Shown: positions 8,074 to 14,430 of the stretch, piece by piece
Layout: the number at the start of each line of letters is the position of its first letter
Position numbering within the stretch: position 1 is the stretch's first letter
Program-made: the position numbers and the translations under genes
Source of the DNA: DASVCS01 sp036381495
GTDB taxonomy: Bacteria; Gemmatimonadota; Gemmatimonadetes; Longimicrobiales; RSA9
DNA length: 25,730 nt
Direction of reading: 5' to 3'
Assembly: GCA_036381495.1 (NCBI GenBank)
Contig: DASVCS010000121.1
Coordinates: forward strand, 1 to 25,730
The notes under the pieces: model-generated
Told to the model about the DNA's origin: nothing
Databases searched by the model: none
Seen by the model: the letters and a program-made list of their open reading frames with translations, nothing else

Positions 8074-10542
8074 ATGGATACCATCCTGCGAGACGTCCGC
8101 TTCGGGCTGAAGCTCCTGCTGCGCGACCGGACGTTCAGTCTGACCGTCCTCCTCACGCTGGGCGTCTGCATCGGCGCGAACGTCGCCATCTACAGCGTGG
8201 TCGAGACCGTCGTGCTCAGTCCGCTGCCCTTCGAGCAGCCGGACCGGCTGGTCACGATTTACAACAGCTATCCCGGTGCCGGGGCGGAACGGGGCGACAA
8301 CAGCGCACCGGACTTCTTCTTCCGCCGCGAGCGCGTGGCGGGGCTGGAAGAGGTGGCGCTCTTCCAGGGGTCCGCCAGTACGGTGGGTGAGGCGGGCCGC
8401 GTCGAACGCGTTCGCAGCCTGCGGGTGACACCGTCCTTCTTTCCGATGCTCGGGGTGCGCGCCGCTCGGGGGCGCACCTTTCTCGAGGAGGAGATGGATC
8501 CGGGCCGGGAGCCGACCGTCATCCTGACCCACGGGTACTGGCAGGAACGCTTCGCCGGCTCTCCCGATGTGGTGGGCCGGAGCCTGCGGATCGACGGCGT
8601 GCCGACGACCATCATCGGCGTGCTCCCCGAGGATTTCCGGATGCCTCAGCACCCCGACATCGGTTTCGTGCTCCCGCTCACGTTCACGCCCGAGCAGCGG
8701 ACGCTCCACGACTGGCATTCCAATTCCTACGCGATGCTGGGCCGCCTCGCGGCTGGCGCGACGATCGAGCAGGTCGAGGCTCAGATCGCCGCGCTCAACG
8801 CCAGCCTGATCGAGGAAGTCCCCCTCCCCAACGTCGCCCAGCTCCTGGCCGACGTCGGGTTCCACACGGTCGTGGTCGATGCGCGGGACGATCTGGTCCG
8901 CGACGTCGAGCCCGTACTCTTCCTGCTGTGGGGTGGCGTGGGCTTCGTGCTGCTGATCGGGTGCGTCAACATCGCGAACCTGATGCTGGCTCGCTCGCAG
9001 GCGCGCATGCGCGAACTCGCCACGCGCATGGCGCTGGGCGCCCAGCGTGCGCGGCTGGCGCGCCAGATCCTGACGGAAGCGGTCGTGATGGGGCTGCTGG
9101 GCGGCGGCGTCGGGATCGGCCTGGCCGCGGTCGGCCTGCGGCTCCTCACCGTCGTGGGCGTCGACGAGCTGCCGCGCGGCGCCGAGATCGGGCTGAACCT
9201 GGCGGTCCTGCTCTACACCGTCGCGCTCGCGCTCGCCGCGGCGGTACTCTTCGGCGCGATCCCGATCGTGCACCTGTTCCGCAGCGATCTGAACCGTGTG
9301 TTCCGGGAGGAGGGCCGCGGCGCCACCGCGAGTCGGGCGGCGGTGCTGCTGCGCGGCGGGCTGGTCGCCGGGCAGGTGGCGTTGGCGTTCCTGCTGCTCG
9401 TGGGGGCGGGGCTCCTGCTGCGCAGTTTCCGCGCGGCGCTCGAAGTGGATCCGGGCTTCGAGCCCGAGGGCGTGCTCACGGCCTACATTGCCCTTCCCGA
9501 CGCGCGCTATCCCGATGGCGACGCCCGGCGTGCCTTCGCCGACGAGCTGCTGCGTCGGGTCCGGGCGCTGCCGGGCGTCACCGCGGCCGGCATCACGGAT
9601 CAGCTTCCGTTCGGGTCCACTCACAACAACAGCGCCATCCGGCCCGCAGATTACGAACCGCCGCCGGGGGAATCGATCCTCGCGCCGAAGAGCACGACGG
9701 CCGGCCCCGGCTATTTCGAGGCCATGGGCATCGACCTCGTGGAGGGCCGGACGTTCGACGAGCGGGACGGGCCGGGCGACACGCGAGCGATCATCATCGA
9801 CGAGTGGCTCGCCCGACGCTACTGGCCCGACCGCAGTCCACTCGGCCAGCGCATGACCCAGGCCGTTCCGGGCGAAGCGGCCGACGACGAAGACCTGTAC
9901 ACGATCATCGGCGTGGTCGAGACGATTAAGCACGAGGACCTGACGGCCGCCGCGTCGGACCACGTCGGCGCGTACTACTTCTCGTACCGCCAGCGCTCGG
10001 TCGGCTCCATGGCCCTCGTCGTCCGGACCGAGGCGGAGCCCGCATCACTCACCGGAAGCATCCGGGCGGTGCTCGATCGGCTCGACCCCGAGCTCGCCCT
10101 CTTCGACGTGCAGGCGCTCGAGAGTCGGCTCGCGGAGTCACTGGCATCGCGGCGGACGCCCATGGTCCTGCTCCTCGTCTTCGCGGGCGTCGCCCTGTTC
10201 CTCGCCATCACCGGCATCTACGGCGTGCTCGCCTATTCCGTCGCTCAGCGCACCCGCGAGATCGGGATCCGCATGGCGCTCGGGATTCCGCCGACCGGCG
10301 CCATCCAGTTGGTGTTGAGGCAGGGTATGACGTTGACCGGCGCGGGGCTCGCCGCCGGCGCCGTCGCCGCGTTCTTCCTCGTGCGGCTGATCCAATCGCT
10401 GCTCTTCGGCGTCCGGCCCATGGACCCGGTGGTCCTGGTCGCGACCGCGGCGCTCCTCGCGGTCGCCGCGGCGGCGGCGTGCATGATCCCCGCGCGGCGC
10501 GCGAGCCGCGTCGACCCGGTGATCGCGCTGTCGCAGGGGTGA
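8074..10542 (+). CDS. ADOP-type ABC transporter permease (MacB/FtsX family)
   Basis: Permease of 822 aa with the duplicated layout of the acidobacterial duplicated orphan permease group. The N-terminus DVRFGLKLLLRDRTFS is characteristic. One membrane helix (about 22-48) is followed by a MacB periplasmic core domain, then an FtsX three-helix block (about 282-405, with NIANLMLARSQARMRELATR), then a second helix (about 422-450), a second periplasmic domain and a final FtsX block (about 695-818) ending ARRASRVDPVIALSQG. Related MacB proteins use ATP-driven shape changes to drive export of peptides, lipoproteins or drugs from the periplasm. No ATPase is encoded here, as is usual for orphan members. 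ATG at 8074 matches the family start. An in-frame GTG at 8053 is possible, and neither has a clear ribosome binding site. Confidence 0.95.
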   Translation: MDTILRDVRFGLKLLLRDRTFSLTVLLTLGVCIGANVAIYSVVETVVLSPLPFEQPDRLVTIYNSYPGAGAERGDNSAPDFFFRRERVAGLEEVALFQGSASTVGEAGRVERVRSLRVTPSFFPMLGVRAARGRTFLEEEMDPGREPTVILTHGYWQERFAGSPDVVGRSLRIDGVPTTIIGVLPEDFRMPQHPDIGFVLPLTFTPEQRTLHDWHSNSYAMLGRLAAGATIEQVEAQIAALNASLIEEVPLPNVAQLLADVGFHTVVVDARDDLVRDVEPVLFLLWGGVGFVLLIGCVNIANLMLARSQARMRELATRMALGAQRARLARQILTEAVVMGLLGGGVGIGLAAVGLRLLTVVGVDELPRGAEIGLNLAVLLYTVALALAAAVLFGAIPIVHLFRSDLNRVFREEGRGATASRAAVLLRGGLVAGQVALAFLLLVGAGLLLRSFRAALEVDPGFEPEGVLTAYIALPDARYPDGDARRAFADELLRRVRALPGVTAAGITDQLPFGSTHNNSAIRPADYEPPPGESILAPKSTTAGPGYFEAMGIDLVEGRTFDERDGPGDTRAIIIDEWLARRYWPDRSPLGQRMTQAVPGEAADDEDLYTIIGVVETIKHEDLTAAASDHVGAYYFSYRQRSVGSMALVVRTEAEPASLTGSIRAVLDRLDPELALFDVQALESRLAESLASRRTPMVLLLVFAGVALFLAITGIYGVLAYSVAQRTREIGIRMALGIPPTGAIQLVLRQGMTLTGAGLAAGAVAAFFLVRLIQSLLFGVRPMDPVVLVATAALLAVAAAAACMIPARRASRVDPVIALSQG

Positions 10543-10632
10543 AGCGATGCGCGCGGGGCAGCGTCCGTCTCGCAGCCGCAATGGGACCCGGTCCGCCGTC
10601 GGGGCCGGCGCCGGCCGCCGCCGCGCCGGGGC

Positions 10633-10745
10633 TCACTCGCGGCCGAGCGGGACGACGACGACCCTCCGCACGCCCAACGCGTCGGCCGCGATGCCGGCGA
10701 TGCGGCGTTCGCCGATGTGCGGGACGCGCATCACGGCGAGCGTGA
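10633..10745 (-). pseudogene. Possible gene-end relic of unknown family
   Basis: In the 217-bp gap after the permease, the minus strand has about 37 codons with strong G/C third-position bias, reading GPLTLAVMRVPHIGERRIAG and continuing to ALGVRRVVVVPLGRE and a TGA. It has no convincing start or ribosome binding site. It looks like the surviving 3' end of a gene. I cannot assign a family. Confidence 0.3.
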
Positions 10746-10759
10746 GCGGGCCGACTCCT

Positions 10760-11635
10760 CTATAGCCCGAAGACCGCCGCGAGCGGTAGCCGGAACCCGG
10801 GCAGCACGTCGTCGCACGCGAGTGCATCCATCGGCTTCAGCGCCTCTACCGACCACCGGCCCGGCTCCGGCGGGCCTCGCAGCGGCCTACGGGGATCCGC
10901 GCCGCGCGGCTTCGACCCGCCCGGCTTCGGCCCGCCAGCCTTCGACCTGCCCGGCTCCCGCGTTCCCGGCTCCGACCTGCCCGGCACCGGCCCGCCCGGC
11001 TCCGGCGCGCTGGACTTCGGCCCAGTCGGTATCGGCCCACTCGGTTCCGGCCAACCCGGTTCGGGCCCGCCCGGTTCCTGCCCGCCTGGCTCCGGCCCGC
11101 CCAGCTCCCCACCGGCGGCCGCCGCCCCCGCCCCGCGCGCCGTGCCCGGCCGGTAGCTCGTCGCGCCGCGCGTCGCCGGGTCGACCACCCAGACCACGCG
11201 CACGCCCGCCTCGAGGTAGTCCGCGATCTTCTCCCGCATCGCCGCCTCCGTGTTCGACGGCGACACGATCTCGATCGCGAGGTCGGGCGGCCCCCAGAAC
11301 GTCGTGGCGTAGGCGTGCTCCGGGACCCGCGTGTGCGAGTAGAAGGCGACATCGGGCCCGCGGACCGTGTCGGGATCGCGGGCGAGGAGCGTGCCGCCCT
11401 CGGCGACGACGACGCCGTAGTCGTTCGCCTCGACGAACTCGCTCAGCACCCGGGCGAGCCGGGCGACGAGCAGCCCGTGGTAGGTCGCGGGGCGCGGCGA
11501 GCGCACGAGTCGGCCCCGCACCAGCTCGGCGACGTACCGGCCCTCCTCCGGCAGCTTCGCGAACTCGGCGGCCGTGAGCGTGCGCTCGCCGCCGTCGCCT
11601 GCGGGGTCCCGGGTCGCGGTCCCCGTGTGGCTCAT
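10760..11635 (-). CDS. Uma2-family (DUF820) restriction-endonuclease-like protein with a repeat insert
   Basis: 291 aa. The core matches Uma2 proteins: an N-terminal LTAAEFAKLPEEGRYVAELVRGRL segment in two parts, then GPDVAFYS (Asp95), PPDLAIEIVSPSN (Glu122) and REKIADYLEAGVRVVWVVDP (Lys136). Together these give a PD-(D/E)xK-like site. The family is abundant in cyanobacteria and many environmental bacteria; its role is not established. Between YRPG (about 164) and the final strand (DDVLPGFRLPLAAVF, about 275-289) lies an insert of about 95 residues rich in Gly, Pro, Glu and Ser, encoded by a 15-bp tandem repeat. Family members normally have only a short turn there. The start at 11635 is fixed by GGAGG seven bases upstream; the frame upstream of it is spurious. 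Confidence 0.88.
   Translation of the reverse strand: MSHTGTATRDPAGDGGERTLTAAEFAKLPEEGRYVAELVRGRLVRSPRPATYHGLLVARLARVLSEFVEANDYGVVVAEGGTLLARDPDTVRGPDVAFYSHTRVPEHAYATTFWGPPDLAIEIVSPSNTEAAMREKIADYLEAGVRVVWVVDPATRGATSYRPGTARGAGAAAAGGELGGPEPGGQEPGGPEPGWPEPSGPIPTGPKSSAPEPGGPVPGRSEPGTREPGRSKAGGPKPGGSKPRGADPRRPLRGPPEPGRWSVEALKPMDALACDDVLPGFRLPLAAVFGL
10908..11102. repeat. 15-bp tandem repeat, about 13 copies, inside the Uma2-family gene
   Basis: Thirteen contiguous imperfect 15-bp units, plus-strand consensus GGCTCCGGCCCGCCC, with no change of register. Read on the coding (minus) strand each unit gives a pentapeptide near G-G-P-E-P, so the reading frame is preserved. Confidence 0.9.
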
Positions 11636-11796
11636 CTCGGACCTCCGGATGGTCGTGCCGCGCGTGCGGCCGAGTGAAGAAACTCGTGCGCGTGCGGGTG
11701 CGCGTGCGCGTGCGCGAACGGGCGGTTCATGGTCCAGGGTCCGCGGACGGTGCGGACGGAGGACTCGTGCTGCGCATGCCGGTCGTGGCACGCCTG

Positions 11797-11922
11797 CCGA
11801 TCATGCTGCTCGTGTTGCTCGTGCTACTCTTGCCGCTCGTGCCGCCCGCGCCGCTCATGCCGCTCATGCCGCTCATGCCGCTCGTGCCGCTCATGCGGCT
11901 CATGCGGCTCATGCGGCTCATG
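11797..11922. repeat. 9-bp tandem repeat array (CCGCTCATG), about 14 copies
   Basis: Fourteen 9-bp units in unbroken register, drifting from CTGCTCGTG through CCGCTCATG to CGGCTCATG. The array lies in the 360-bp interval between the Uma2-family gene and the LppP/LprE-like gene (11636-11995). A short GTGCGC hexamer run is found at about 11686-11718. The plus frame would give a Met-Pro-Leu/Met-Arg-Leu repeat peptide and one minus frame a His-Glu-Pro/Arg repeat, but neither has a supported start. I treat the array as probably non-coding. The interval must also hold the Uma2-family promoter, which I could not identify. Confidence 0.85.
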
Positions 11923-11995
11923 CGGCACGAAGATGGGCGGCGCGCGCTCCGGAAGCGATAGCTGGATGGGCCGCCATCGAACGGGCGGTGCGCTG

Positions 11996-12583
11996 CTAGC
12001 GATTGGGCGACGTGGACGTCGAGATGGGCCGCACGACCGGGCCGCCCGGCGTCGTCTCGACCTCGAACTGGACGGTCGTCGTCCTCGACGGGCAGCAGAG
12101 CGGATCGGCCTCGGTGTAGCGCGTATACCGCGCGGTCAGATTTCGACTGCTCTGTACGGATACGTGGTGCAGGGCGCCGTCGGTGCGGCTGTTCATGGGC
12201 CGCGGCGAGAGCGTGCCGGCGAAGGCGCCGTTCACGAAGACGAACGCCTGGTACTCCCACCACCGGCACATGCCGTCGTAGCCGGCGGTGCCCGTGAGGA
12301 CGACGACGCCTCCGTCGCCGTGCCGCGGCCCGACCAGGTCCCATCCCTGGCCCGCCACGGCCCGCTCCTCCGCGGATGTTGGCGCGCGGGCCTGTTCCCG
12401 GCAACGCGCATCCATGGCCCCGTCCTCGGGCTCGGGCGCGGCCGGAACAGACATGCCGGGCGTGTTCCAGGTGGCGGGCGCCGGTTCGTCCAGCCAGGCG
12501 CCCTGGGCCGATGCCGGCGTGGGCAGGCAGGCCAGCAAGCCGGTGATGCCGAGCGCGAGGGCCGGGAGCAGTAGCGGTTTCAT
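11996..12583 (-). CDS. LppP/LprE-like exported protein
   Basis: 195 aa with an N-terminal signal sequence (MKPLLLPALALGITGLLACL). It could be cleaved by signal peptidase I after PASA, or lipidated at Cys19 (LLAC). The C-terminal half has the pattern of LppP/LprE lipoproteins: an NGAFAGTLSPRPM strand-turn, the Val-Ser-Val-Gln-Ser strand, then ARYTRYTEADPLCCPS with adjacent cysteines and a final Val-Gln-Phe-Glu-Val strand. Two more cysteines (in DARCREQ and DGMCRWW) may form disulphides. The molecular role of the family is unknown. The start at 12583 is fixed by GGAGG six bases upstream. The frame extends further upstream without coding character. Confidence 0.75.
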   Translation of the reverse strand: MKPLLLPALALGITGLLACLPTPASAQGAWLDEPAPATWNTPGMSVPAAPEPEDGAMDARCREQARAPTSAEERAVAGQGWDLVGPRHGDGGVVVLTGTAGYDGMCRWWEYQAFVFVNGAFAGTLSPRPMNSRTDGALHHVSVQSSRNLTARYTRYTEADPLCCPSRTTTVQFEVETTPGGPVVRPISTSTSPNR

Positions 12584-12663
12584 GGGGACCTCCGTACCAC
12601 GCGTACAATCTGCTGCCGAGAACGGAGCCGCAATGCCGCCGTCGAGCACGAGCCCTGCGCCGG

Positions 12664-12963
12664 CAGCGCTGGCATCCTCTACTTCCGCCACCGCGCCCGC
12701 CGCCTTGACCCCGAGATGCGGCGCCGCAAGATTCGGGGCATCAAGACGGTCGTCCATGGCGCGCGGCGTGGCGCACCCGGTCGCGGTCGGGGGGGCGCTG
12801 CCGTTCACGCGGAATCCCAACCGTGCCCGTCGTGAACACCGGGCGTTCCGACTTCCGCCTCGCCCCCTTCCTCCCGGGCATCGTGACGGCCGGCATCCCG
12901 CGCCTCGGGCACTCGGCCGGCGCGTGTGTGGCCACCACGATCGGTAAGGAAACGAGGAAATGA
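12664..12963 (+). pseudogene. Coding-like debris in the gap before the DUF6194 gene
   Basis: The 376-bp interval 12584-12959 has no intact gene, but two plus-strand patches show G/C-rich third positions and protein-like composition. About 12664-12765 reads GILYFRHRARRLDPEMRRRK and then IRGIKTVVHGAR. About 12808-12963 reads GIPTVPVVNTGRSDFRLAPF and then LPGIVTAGIPRLG, ending in a TGA that overlaps the next ATG (ATGA). They are in different frames. I recognise neither. They could be remnants of one or two former genes, and the second could be a small real ORF from GTG at 12823. Confidence 0.3.
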
Positions 12964-13370
12964 CGCAAGCAGAAGTCGAAGCGTTTATTGAAGGGTTGGA
13001 GGATGTGCAGCGTGCGGAGGCCTTCGGTTACACGCTGTTCTTCGTCGGTGATGATCGTCGCCTACCGTTCGTGACCATCGCCGATTCGGACCAGGAGTTC
13101 GACAATGTGTCGAATCTCGATCGCGATGGAGTCTTCCGGATCAACATCGGCGTGAGCAAAGCGACGTTTACGACGCTGCTCGGTGATCCGGGGTCGGAGA
13201 ATGTCGATCACCGCGTCCTCGACCGTTTTCTGCCGCATCCGCATTATTCGAAGCAGAATTGGGTCTGCATCCTCAATCCAGGCCGACAAAACACGGAGCC
13301 TGTGAAGGAGCTGATCGCTGAAGCGCACGCCATCGCGACGGCACGCATGAGGCGCCAAAAGGACAGGTAA
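12960..13370 (+). CDS. DUF6194-family protein
   Basis: 136 aa, soluble, no signal or membrane segment. The order of motifs fits DUF6194: an N-terminal helix (EVEAFIEGL), a strand with YTLFFVGDD, PFVTIADSD, a GVFRINIGV strand, LDRFLPHPHY, NWVCILNPG and a C-terminal helix (VKELIAEAHAIA). Function is unknown; members are small stand-alone proteins. ATG at 12960 is preceded by AAGGAAACGAGGAA. The gene is less GC-rich than its neighbours and lies after degraded coding sequence, which may indicate recent arrival. Confidence 0.7.
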   Translation: MTQAEVEAFIEGLEDVQRAEAFGYTLFFVGDDRRLPFVTIADSDQEFDNVSNLDRDGVFRINIGVSKATFTTLLGDPGSENVDHRVLDRFLPHPHYSKQNWVCILNPGRQNTEPVKELIAEAHAIATARMRRQKDR

Positions 13371-13712
13371 CGGCGGGAATGGTATGCACGGTCGTACCGC
13401 CCGCCGACGCAGGCGGGTAGGCCGACCGAGGTGATCCGTCGGCTGGACGCGCGCCGGCGAGCTACGGCATCACCGACGCAGCCACCCACACCGACGCAGC
13501 CACCCACGGCGAGGAACCGCAGACCGACACGCCGCCTACGAGCGCCGCCCAGCCCACGACCTGACCACGCCCGCGCCCGCGGGCCGCACCGCGGGATCGT
13601 GCCCAGGAAGGTGAATCGAGGCCGGCACGCCCCCCGGGCCGTTCGGCCCGAACGACCGAGCCGATGCCTCCCGCCCACACTTGCTCGTTTCCCGCCCGCA
13701 CCCGCCCATTCG

Positions 13713-13726
13713 TCAAGACCTCTTGA
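13713..13726. promoter_or_regulatory. Perfect inverted repeat over the -35 box (candidate operator)
   Basis: TCAAGA-CC-TCTTGA, both arms perfect, overlaps the TTGACA -35 box by four bases. A protein bound here would block RNA polymerase. The HTH regulator encoded in the same operon is the obvious candidate for autoregulation. This is inference from position. Confidence 0.45.
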
Positions 13727-13751
13727 CACGCCGATGCCGGCCTGCTATTCT
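13723..13751 (+). promoter_or_regulatory. Strong sigma70-type promoter of the membrane protein/HTH/hydrolase operon
   Basis: Consensus TTGACA (13723-13728), a 17-base spacer and TATTCT (13746-13751). The ATG of the first gene lies eight bases beyond the -10 box, so transcription would start at or just before it and the mRNA would be nearly or fully leaderless if that ATG is used. Confidence 0.65.
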
Positions 13752-13759
13752 GGGACGGG

Positions 13760-14230
13760 ATGTCAATAGTTATTTACATGCAAGCGAGCGGATTCATGGC
13801 GGACGGAACCGGAGACCGGGAGTCCATGCACTGGTGGGCCGATGCGACGCCGCGCGACTGGCGCAACCTGCGGCGGTTCGCGCTGGCGGTCGCTGCATGG
13901 GCCGTCGCGTTCGTCGGTGGCGCGTCCCTGCTCCGCGGGGGTGCGGTCGGAACCGGCGCGGTGGCCTGGCTGGTGGCTGCCCTGCCGGCCGTCCTGGGCG
14001 TGATGGCCGTCCTGGCGTACGCCCGCTACCTGCGCGAGACGGACGAGTTCCAGCGGATGGTCCACTTCAGGGCGCTGGGGCTCGGGTTCGGCGGTGGTTG
14101 GCTGGTGGCGGCGGGCTACCGGCTGTTCGAGCTGGTGGGTGCGCCGCGGGCGGACCGTGCGGTGCTGGTGGTGGTCGTGGCGGTCTGCTTCACGATCGGC
14201 CTGCTGCTGACGTACAGGCGGTACGCGTGA
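13760..14230 (+). CDS. Four-helix membrane protein paired with an HTH regulator
   Basis: 156 aa from ATG at 13760. ATGs at 13778 and 13796 are alternatives, and none has a clear ribosome binding site. After a Trp-rich cytoplasmic start (MHWWADATPRDWRNLRRF) there are four hydrophobic segments: about 38-55, 64-82, 100-118 and 127-148. The loop YLRETDEFQRMVHFRALG matches the conserved segment of small membrane proteins that are typically coupled to an XRE-type regulator. The function of that pair is not established; a membrane sensor or a target of the regulator has been the usual guess. Its TGA overlaps the GTG of the HTH gene (GTGA). An imperfect palindrome, TGTCAATAGTTATTTACA (13761-13778), covers the first codons and is a second candidate operator. 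Confidence 0.75.
   Translation: MSIVIYMQASGFMADGTGDRESMHWWADATPRDWRNLRRFALAVAAWAVAFVGGASLLRGGAVGTGAVAWLVAALPAVLGVMAVLAYARYLRETDEFQRMVHFRALGLGFGGGWLVAAGYRLFELVGAPRADRAVLVVVVAVCFTIGLLLTYRRYA
13761..13778. promoter_or_regulatory. Imperfect inverted repeat at the predicted transcription start
   Basis: TGTCAAT-AGTT-ATTTACA, six of seven arm positions paired, begins one base after the first A of the predicted start. It is AT-rich in a GC-rich setting and has the form of a repressor half-site pair. Confidence 0.35.
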
Positions 14231-14430
14231 AGAACCGGCTGCGGGAGCTGCGCGCGGAGCGGGGCTGGACGCAGGCCGAGCTGGCCCGGGCGCTGGACGT
14301 GTCGCGCCAGAACGTGAACGCGATCGAGAACGGCAAGTACGACCCGAGCCTGTCGCTCGCGTTCAAGATCGCGGCACTCTTCGGCTCGAGCGTTGAAGAG
14401 ATCTTCACCCCGGACGGGAGGGAGCAGTGA
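14227..14430 (+). CDS. Small XRE-family HTH transcriptional regulator
   Basis: 67 aa, almost wholly one Cro/CI-type helix-turn-helix: KNRLRELRAERGWTQAELAR, then LDVSRQNVNAIENGKYDPSL as the recognition part, then LAFKIAALFGSSVEEIF. The Asp-Val-Ser-Arg-Gln-Asn-Val-Asn segment is the recognition helix. Short one-domain regulators of this kind act as dimeric repressors of their own operon. It starts with GTG overlapping the TGA of the membrane protein, and its own TGA overlaps the next ATG, so three genes are translationally chained. The palindromes at 13713-13726 and 13761-13778 are plausible binding sites. Confidence 0.93.
   Translation: MKNRLRELRAERGWTQAELARALDVSRQNVNAIENGKYDPSLSLAFKIAALFGSSVEEIFTPDGREQ

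Larger units (their letters stand above)
13371..13759. other. 389-bp intergenic interval with hairpins and an 18-bp duplication
   Basis: No gene is supported. It contains a CCCGCC-GACGCA-GGCGGG hairpin (13400-13417) shortly after the DUF6194 stop, without a T-run. It also has a perfect 18-bp tandem duplication, CACCGACGCAGCCACCCA (13471-13506), and a GGGCCG/CGGCCC inverted repeat near 13639-13654. At its right end are the palindrome and promoter of the next operon. Confidence 0.5.

Noticed and set aside
7758..8390. ATG with a strong AGGAGG upstream
   Set aside because: The frame is Arg-rich without any motif and runs into the ADOP permease in another frame. It is at most a leftover start site of a deleted gene.
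8035..9963. 642-codon frame on the minus strand
   Set aside because: It is antisense to the ADOP permease, with typical shadow composition.
10908..11102. Regular repeats considered as a CRISPR array
   Set aside because: The units are directly contiguous with no spacers and are in frame inside a coding sequence.
11674..11961. Possible small membrane peptide made of Met-Pro-Leu and Met-Arg-Leu repeats
   Set aside because: It comes wholly from the 9-bp repeat, starts at a GTG without a supported ribosome binding site, and every frame through the repeat is open or closed by repetition alone.
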